Positions 59,363 through 64,000 of a stretch of DNA of 64,000 nt are shown piece after piece (the stretch's first letter is position 1; each line of letters starts with the position of its first letter). This DNA comes from JAFALK01 sp042701975 (lineage in GTDB: Bacteria > Pseudomonadota > Gammaproteobacteria > Burkholderiales > Burkholderiaceae_C). A program made the translations under genes and the position numbers. Where the stretch lies: positions 3,720,001-3,784,000 of the forward strand of contig CP170561.1 of the NCBI GenBank assembly GCA_042701975.1, given 5' to 3'. Below the pieces are notes generated by a model, which saw only the letters and a program-made list of their open reading frames with translations, was not told the origin of the DNA and did no database searches.

Positions 59363-60541
59363 TCAAGCTCCCTTGACTTCACGGCCCGCGGCGCTGGCCG
59401 GGGCGGAAGATGCGCGTGCTGCGGCCTGCACGGCCGTGCCCTCGACGAGGGTGCGGCTGGGGTTGCGGATCAGCACGTCGCCGTCCTTCAGGCCGGCGGT
59501 GATGACGTACTCGCCCGTACGCGCATCGCGCTGGCCCAGCGTGATCTTCTGGCGCACCAGCTTGCTGTCGCGCACAGCCCAGGCGAAGGCGGCGTCGCCG
59601 TCGCGCTGCATGTCGCCGTCGGCGAGCATCAGGGCACTGGTGCTGGTGGTGCGGACATTGCCTTCGCCGTACAGGCCGGCCACATTGGCCTGGCGCGGAT
59701 CGACGAAGTCGACGATCACCGCGACCTGACGGCTGACCGGGTCGGCCGCCACATCGATGCGGCGCACGCGGCCTTCAAGCTGGCGGGTGGCCAGGCCGTT
59801 GATGCGAAGGTCGACCATCTGGCCGACCTTGAGGTTGGAGCGCTGGTCGGCCGAGATGTAACCCTCGAACCGCATGCTCGACGGGTCGATCACCTTGAGC
59901 AGCGCCTTGCCGACCTGGGCGGTGTCGCCGGCCGAGACCTGGCGCTCGCTGACGATGCCGTCGAACGGGGCGCGGGATTCGGTGCGGGTCAGTTGCTGGC
60001 GGGCGGCCACGAGGCGGGCCTCGGCGGCCACCTTCTCGCTCACGGCGGCGGTGCGGCGGTTCTGGGCATCTTCCAGCGCCTGCAGGGAGACCATGCCTTG
60101 CGACTGCAGGGTCTTCTGGCGCTCGTACTGGCGATCGGTCTGCTCGAAGGCCTCACGTGCGGCGCGGGCGGCTTCCTCGGCGGAGGTCAGGCCGTCGCGA
60201 ATGGACGTGGCGTCCAGCCGAACCAGCAGGTCGCCCTTGTGGACGGCCTCGCCGTTTTCCTTCAGCACCTGCAGCACGACGGCGGGCTGCTCGGCGCGCA
60301 GGTCGGCGCGGCGTTCGGCCTGGACCGAACCGGTGATCAGGGGGCCGCTGCTGTGGGCGCTCTGCCCCATCACCAGCGTGTCTTCGGCGGCCAGCTGCAG
60401 CGCGGGCGGCAGCTTGGTCTTTTCCTCCTCCTTGGCGCCAGACTTGCTGCACCCGGCCAGAACCGCCAGGGAGGCGGACAGGCTGAGGACCAGCAGAGAG
60501 CGGGACAACAGGGCGACAGGGGCTCGCGGGCGGATGATCAT
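59363..60541 (-). CDS. RND efflux periplasmic adaptor, lipoprotein
   Basis: A 392-residue adaptor with a lipoprotein signal (LAVLAGC, Cys30). The lipoyl halves read LQVLKENGEAVHKGDLLVRLD and ESRAPFDGIVSERQVSAGDTAQVG, with a coiled hairpin between and beta-barrel and membrane-proximal domains after. It couples the pump encoded 4 bp downstream to an outer-membrane channel. First gene of the operon; the 152-bp gap upstream (60542-60693) contains no recognisable gene, only a repeated GGGCCGACG. Confidence 0.92.
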   Translation of the reverse strand: MIIRPRAPVALLSRSLLVLSLSASLAVLAGCSKSGAKEEEKTKLPPALQLAAEDTLVMGQSAHSSGPLITGSVQAERRADLRAEQPAVVLQVLKENGEAVHKGDLLVRLDATSIRDGLTSAEEAARAAREAFEQTDRQYERQKTLQSQGMVSLQALEDAQNRRTAAVSEKVAAEARLVAARQQLTRTESRAPFDGIVSERQVSAGDTAQVGKALLKVIDPSSMRFEGYISADQRSNLKVGQMVDLRINGLATRQLEGRVRRIDVAADPVSRQVAVIVDFVDPRQANVAGLYGEGNVRTTSTSALMLADGDMQRDGDAAFAWAVRDSKLVRQKITLGQRDARTGEYVITAGLKDGDVLIRNPSRTLVEGTAVQAAARASSAPASAAGREVKGA

Positions 60542-60693
60542 CTCTTCTCCAATGCTCCAGAAATGGGCTTCTTGACAAACGTAGGCAGCATATCGGCGCA
60601 GGAGCCGGATGCCAAAAGTCGGGCGACGGTCGGGGGGATGGGCCGACGGGCTGCAGTCTGGGCCGACGAACGGTGCCCGGCCTTGATGACTCG

Positions 60694-61122
60694 CTAATGA
60701 AGCGGATCGTCCGCAGCAGCCGGCAGCGGAAGGACGGGAATGCCGTCCTCGATCAGTTCGCGGGTCTCTTCAGGGCTGGCCTGGCCGCGGATGGCACGTT
60801 CTTCGGCCTCACCACCGTGGATGCGGCGCGCCTCTTCGGCAAAACGCTGTCCTACATCTTCTGAATTGGCACGCAGTTGGCGGACGAACTGCTGCACTTG
60901 CGCCCGGATCTCGGCCGGCGTGGGTTCCGCGACCTCGGTCGGCTTGGCGCCAGCACCCAGGTTGATGCGCGGCGCGCTCGGCATGCGCTTGATTTCGGCG
61001 TTAGCGCAGAGCGGGCAGCTGAGCAGGCCGCGGGCCTGCTGGGCGTCGCAATCCTCGCTGGAACCGAACCAGCCCTCGAAGGCGTGGCCAACCCCGCATT
61101 GAAGGTTCAGGACGATTGCCAC
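60694..61122 (-). CDS. DUF1178 family protein
   Basis: A 142-residue protein from a GTG at 61122; the family begins with VLNLQCxxGHxFEGWF, as here (VLNLQCGVGHAFEGWF). A second cysteine pair in LLSCPLCANAEIKRMPSAPRIN suggests a zinc knuckle. An acidic helical C-terminal part follows, with IRGQASPEETRELIEDGIPVLPLP. Function unknown. It overlaps the NUDIX gene by 16 bp. Confidence 0.9.
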   Translation of the reverse strand: MAIVLNLQCGVGHAFEGWFGSSEDCDAQQARGLLSCPLCANAEIKRMPSAPRINLGAGAKPTEVAEPTPAEIRAQVQQFVRQLRANSEDVGQRFAEEARRIHGGEAEERAIRGQASPEETRELIEDGIPVLPLPAAADDPLH

Positions 61123-61706
61123 TTCAGATCCCACTGGCCGGACTGCCAGCGGCTGAGCCAGAGCATGCCGATCAGGGTCTTGGCGTCCGTCAGCTCGCCG
61201 CTGAAGGCCAAGGCATCGAGTTCGGCCGGCTGGTGGGTGACCAGATCGAGGAACTCGCCCTCGTCGAGCTTTTGCTCGCTGAAGGTCAGGCCGCGGGCGA
61301 AGAAGATGTGGATGCCTTCGTCCGAGTAGGCGATGGCGTTGTGCAGCACGCCGGCATAGGCCCATTCGCGGGCGCTGTACCCGGTCTCTTCAAGCAGCTC
61401 GCGCTGGCCGCAGGCAAGCGGCGTCTCGTTCGGGTCGAGCTTGCCGGCCGGAAACTCCAGCATCACGCGGGCCAGGGGGTAGCGGTACTGGCGCTCCAGC
61501 AGCAAGGAGCCGTCGTCCATCAGCGGCACGATCATCACGGCGCCGGGGTGGCGGATGAACTCGCGGGTGGCGGTCTTGCCGTCCGGCAGGCCGACGGTGT
61601 CGCGGCTGACCTTGAGGAAGTTGCCGGTGTAGACGGGCTCGCTGCTGAGCTTTCGTTCGATCAGATGCTCGTCCTGGCGTGCTGCCGCGGCTGCCGCATC
61701 ACTCAT
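61107..61706 (-). CDS. NUDIX hydrolase (ADP-ribose pyrophosphatase-like)
   Basis: About 199 residues from the ATG at 61706. The NUDIX box reads G-x5-E-x7-RELLEETGY (starting GKLDPNE), with EFPAGKLD and the upstream array LLERQYRYP typical of ADP-ribose/sugar pyrophosphatases. It hydrolyses a nucleoside diphosphate linked to another moiety. It overlaps DUF2818 by 8 bp and DUF1178 by 16 bp. Confidence 0.93.
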   Translation of the reverse strand: MSDAAAAAARQDEHLIERKLSSEPVYTGNFLKVSRDTVGLPDGKTATREFIRHPGAVMIVPLMDDGSLLLERQYRYPLARVMLEFPAGKLDPNETPLACGQRELLEETGYSAREWAYAGVLHNAIAYSDEGIHIFFARGLTFSEQKLDEGEFLDLVTHQPAELDALAFSGELTDAKTLIGMLWLSRWQSGQWDLKWQSS

Positions 61707-62028
61707 GGGCGGGCTCCGGGACGACCTCTGCCCGATGGCGGCGCAGGTAGCGCCAGACAAAGCCGGGGAAGCCCAGGGTGATGAAGAAGAAGCCGGCCGC
61801 CCAGTAGAACTGCCAGCCCTGCTCCTGGCGCTGGCCGATGCGGGCCTCGAGCGCGAAGCCGATCCACAGCACGGCCGTGCCGAGCAGCGCCAACTCCAGC
61901 AGGCGCCAGCCGAAGTGCTTGGGCGCGCGGCGCGGCCCCACGAGGAGGACGCGCTCGCTGAAGTAAGGCCAGTTGGCCGCGACCAGTGCGGCCACCAGGA
62001 CCGCGTAGATCGCGGTGTCCTGGTTCAT
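61699..62028 (-). CDS. DUF2818 membrane protein
   Basis: A 109-residue protein with three TM helices (~5-25, ~43-62, ~75-93) and the family motif AANWPYFSERVLL near the N-terminus. It regularly follows nuoN in betaproteobacteria, suggesting a link with complex I or its membrane environment; function unproved. It starts 1 bp after nuoN. Confidence 0.9.
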   Translation of the reverse strand: MNQDTAIYAVLVAALVAANWPYFSERVLLVGPRRAPKHFGWRLLELALLGTAVLWIGFALEARIGQRQEQGWQFYWAAGFFFITLGFPGFVWRYLRRHRAEVVPEPAHE

Positions 62029-62029
62029 A

Positions 62030-63511
62030 TCAGGTGGTCAAGGCCTGGCGGATCGCGTAGACGCACCAGGTCATCAGGCCGCCGGGCAGGATACCGAAGG
62101 CCAGCACAGCCACGCCGTTGAGCGACATGACAAGCTTGGCGTCGGCCGGGACGGTCAGCGCGTGGCTGTCGGTCGGCTCGTCGAAGAACATGACCTTGAC
62201 CACGCGGAGGTAGTAGAAGGCGCCGATCAGCGACAGCACGACCGCGGCGATGGCCATGTACAGGTACAGGCTCGAACCGGTGGCCACCACGGCCTGCAGC
62301 ACGGCCAGCTTGGCGTAGAAACCGCCCGTCGGCGGGATGCCGGCCAGCGAGAACATGAAGATCGTCAGCAGCAGCGCGAACCAGGGGCTACGCTTGGCCA
62401 GGCCGGCGAGGTCCTTGATCTCTTCAGACTCGTGGCCATTGCGGGCCAGCAGCATGACCATACCGAAGGTGCCCAGCGTGGTGAGCACGTAGACAACGGC
62501 ATTGAACATGGCCGAGCCATAGGCGTTCTGGCCGTTGGCGCCGCTGTCCCCGATCACGCCGGAGGCCATGGCCAGCAGCATGAAGCCCATCTGCGCGATG
62601 GTGGAGTAAGCCAGCAGGCGCTTGAAGTTGGTCTGCGCGATGGCGGCCAGGTTGCCAATCACGAGCGACATGATGGCCAGCACGAGTAGCATCTGCTGCC
62701 ACTCTTCCGCACGGCCGATCATGCATTCGACCAGCACGCGCATCGTGATGCCGAAGGCGGCCAGCTTCGGACCGGCACCGATCAGCAGCGTGACGGCCGT
62801 GGGCGCGCCCTGGTAGACGTCAGGCACCCACATGTGGAACGGGGCGGCGCCGAGCTTGAAGGCCAGGCCGGCCACGACGAAGACCACGCCGAACACCAGC
62901 ACGGCCTTGTTGGGCACGCCGGCGCTGATGACCTTGAAGGCTTCGGGGATCGAGAGCGAACCCGTGGCTCCATAGATCATCGACAGGCCGTACAGCAGGA
63001 AGCCGCTGGCCAGGGCGCCGAGCACGAAGTACTTCATGGCGGCTTCGGTCGAGACGGCGTGATCGCGGCGCAGCGCCACCAGGGCGTACAGCGAGAGCGT
63101 CATCAGCTCCAGGCCGAGGTAGACCATCAGGAAGTTGTTGGCGGCGACCATCGCGCTGATGCCCAGCAGCGAGAACATGCTCAGAGTGAAGAGCTCACCC
63201 TTGAGGATGTCGCGCGAGGCGGCGTAGGGGCGCGCGTAGACCAGCGTGACCATGGTGGCGATGCAGGCGAACAGCGCCAGCAGGTGGCCCATGGGGTCGG
63301 CCACGACCATGCCCTGCATGGCGTAGACGGTCAGGCCGTCCTTGAAGTTCACCAGGTGCATGACCGCCACGCCGGCGATGGACGCCTGCGTGAGCCAGTA
63401 CATGACGCGGCGAGCCGGGTCCTTGGAGAAGAGGTCGACGACGGCGACGACGCAGGCCATCACCGCCAGGAGGATCTCGGGATAAACCGCGAGCCAGTTC
63501 ATGGTGTTCAT
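62030..63511 (-). CDS. nuoN: NADH-quinone oxidoreductase subunit N
   Basis: A 493-residue antiporter-like subunit of complex I with 14 TM helices. Conserved regions are GLELMTLSLYALVALRRDH (TM5 Glu and following Lys-pathway residues), GAAPFHMWVPDVYQGAPTAVT (TM7-8), and AYSTIAQMGFMLL. It moves protons across the inner membrane. A start at 63502 (MNWLAV) is possible. It lies 15 bp after nuoM. Confidence 0.97.
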   Translation of the reverse strand: MNTMNWLAVYPEILLAVMACVVAVVDLFSKDPARRVMYWLTQASIAGVAVMHLVNFKDGLTVYAMQGMVVADPMGHLLALFACIATMVTLVYARPYAASRDILKGELFTLSMFSLLGISAMVAANNFLMVYLGLELMTLSLYALVALRRDHAVSTEAAMKYFVLGALASGFLLYGLSMIYGATGSLSIPEAFKVISAGVPNKAVLVFGVVFVVAGLAFKLGAAPFHMWVPDVYQGAPTAVTLLIGAGPKLAAFGITMRVLVECMIGRAEEWQQMLLVLAIMSLVIGNLAAIAQTNFKRLLAYSTIAQMGFMLLAMASGVIGDSGANGQNAYGSAMFNAVVYVLTTLGTFGMVMLLARNGHESEEIKDLAGLAKRSPWFALLLTIFMFSLAGIPPTGGFYAKLAVLQAVVATGSSLYLYMAIAAVVLSLIGAFYYLRVVKVMFFDEPTDSHALTVPADAKLVMSLNGVAVLAFGILPGGLMTWCVYAIRQALTT

Positions 63512-63526
63512 TTTTCTTTGGCCCTC

Positions 63527-64000
63527 TTACAGCTTGGTCTGCGCCACGTGCTTCAGGAGCTCGGTGACCGAGGCCTGCATCACGTCGGTGAAGGGCTTGG
63601 GATACAGGCCCATGTACAGCGTGGCGATGGCCAGCGCCGCCAGCATGGCGAACTCACGGCCGTTGATGTCGGTGAGCGCCCTAACGTTGTCGTTGGTGAC
63701 GGCGCCGAAGTACACGCGCTTGTACATCCACAGCGTGTAGGCGGCACCGAAGACCAGCGCGGTGGCGGCCAGTGCGCCGATCCAGAACTGGTAGCCGACG
63801 GCACCCAGGATCACCATCCATTCGCCGACGAAGCCGGCGGTGGCGGGCAGACCGCAGTTGGCCATGGCGAAGAACAGCGCCAGTGCGGCGAACTTGGGCA
63901 TGGTGTTGACCACGCCGCCGTAGGCCGCGATTTCACGTGAATGCACGCGGTCGTACAGCACGCCAATGCAAAGGAACATGGCGCCCGAGACGAAGCCGTG
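63527..64000 (-). CDS. nuoM: NADH-quinone oxidoreductase subunit M, C-terminal part
   Basis: The frame stays open to the window edge, so only the last 157 residues are visible. They match the NuoM C-terminus: HGFVSGAMFLCIGVLYDR, PKFAALALFFAMANCGLPATAGFVGEW, and YTLWMYKRVYFG, with the terminal helices. It precedes nuoN as usual in nuo operons; the rest of the operon lies beyond the window. Confidence 0.96.
   Translation of the reverse strand, partial: HGFVSGAMFLCIGVLYDRVHSREIAAYGGVVNTMPKFAALALFFAMANCGLPATAGFVGEWMVILGAVGYQFWIGALAATALVFGAAYTLWMYKRVYFGAVTNDNVRALTDINGREFAMLAALAIATLYMGLYPKPFTDVMQASVTELLKHVAQTKL

Overview
The window is high-GC, densely packed bacterial chromosome that looks like a betaproteobacterium of the order Burkholderiales (Rubrivivax/Leptothrix/Roseateles-like). 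This is inferred from the gene orders nuoM-nuoN-DUF2818-NUDIX-DUF1178 and gcvT-gcvH-gcvP-sdaA behind a tandem glycine riboswitch, from the UraD-AllC fusion beside membrane urate hydroxylase PuuD, and from codon use. I see no rRNA, tRNA, phage, IS element or CRISPR array.

Layout. 1-2510: end of a hybrid histidine kinase, a GT2-like glycosyltransferase and a LysR regulator. 2663-5241: a redox cluster (Tat-exported alpha/beta hydrolase, Ohr-type peroxidase, periplasmic thioredoxin-like protein). 5480-10408: a large exported beta-propeller/amidohydrolase followed by a lipoprotein phosphatase. 10418-14711: solute-binding protein, GST, an exported unknown protein, a likely gene remnant, a second LysR and its divergent sterol-desaturase-family gene. 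14719-18381: response regulator, sensor kinase and HtrA protease reading leftward. 18427-19914: an exported redoxin and a stand-alone DsbD N-terminal-domain protein.

19949-25983: a tandem glycine riboswitch followed by gcvT, gcvH, gcvP and sdaA, that is, glycine cleavage plus serine deamination. 25984-26640 is a scar with two broken genes: a VapC-type PIN toxin lacking its N-terminus and a frameshifted N-terminal fragment of an NCS2 purine permease. 26773-31731 is a purine (urate/allantoate) catabolic cluster: GntR regulator, UraD-AllC fusion, M20 hydrolase and convergent puuD. Palindromic TGTATACA sites sit in front of gntR, the dead permease and puuD and look like one shared operator.

31782-39232: a diguanylate cyclase, a repeat-containing membrane-anchored unknown protein, and a leftward S9 peptidase / Cys-Met PLP enzyme / DUF4256 operon. 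39332-43735: an RND pump with its adaptor. 43836-46666: CBS protein, aroC and an MFS transporter. 46737-48233: alpha/beta hydrolase, DUF962 and SRPBCC proteins. 48255-51894: MipA/OmpV porin-like protein, then threonine dehydrogenase and kbl (threonine to glycine), divergent from an XRE-cupin regulator across a perfect 16-bp palindrome. 51908-56130: serine hydrolase, YihY, DUF2069 and a GlcD-like oxidase. 56131-60541: a second RND pump, whose terminator lies inside the 3' end of the GlcD-like gene. 60694-64000: DUF1178, NUDIX, DUF2818, nuoN and the end of nuoM.

A recurrent theme is nitrogen and one-carbon salvage: threonine to glycine (tdh-kbl), glycine to C1 units and ammonia (gcv), serine to pyruvate and ammonia (sdaA), and urate to glyoxylate and ammonia (the pur cluster). 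I found no clearly undescribed multi-gene system. The most promising observations are the GntR operator set with the dead permease, the ribosome-site hairpin at 39241-39292, the 51261-51276 palindrome and the terminator embedded in a convergent gene.
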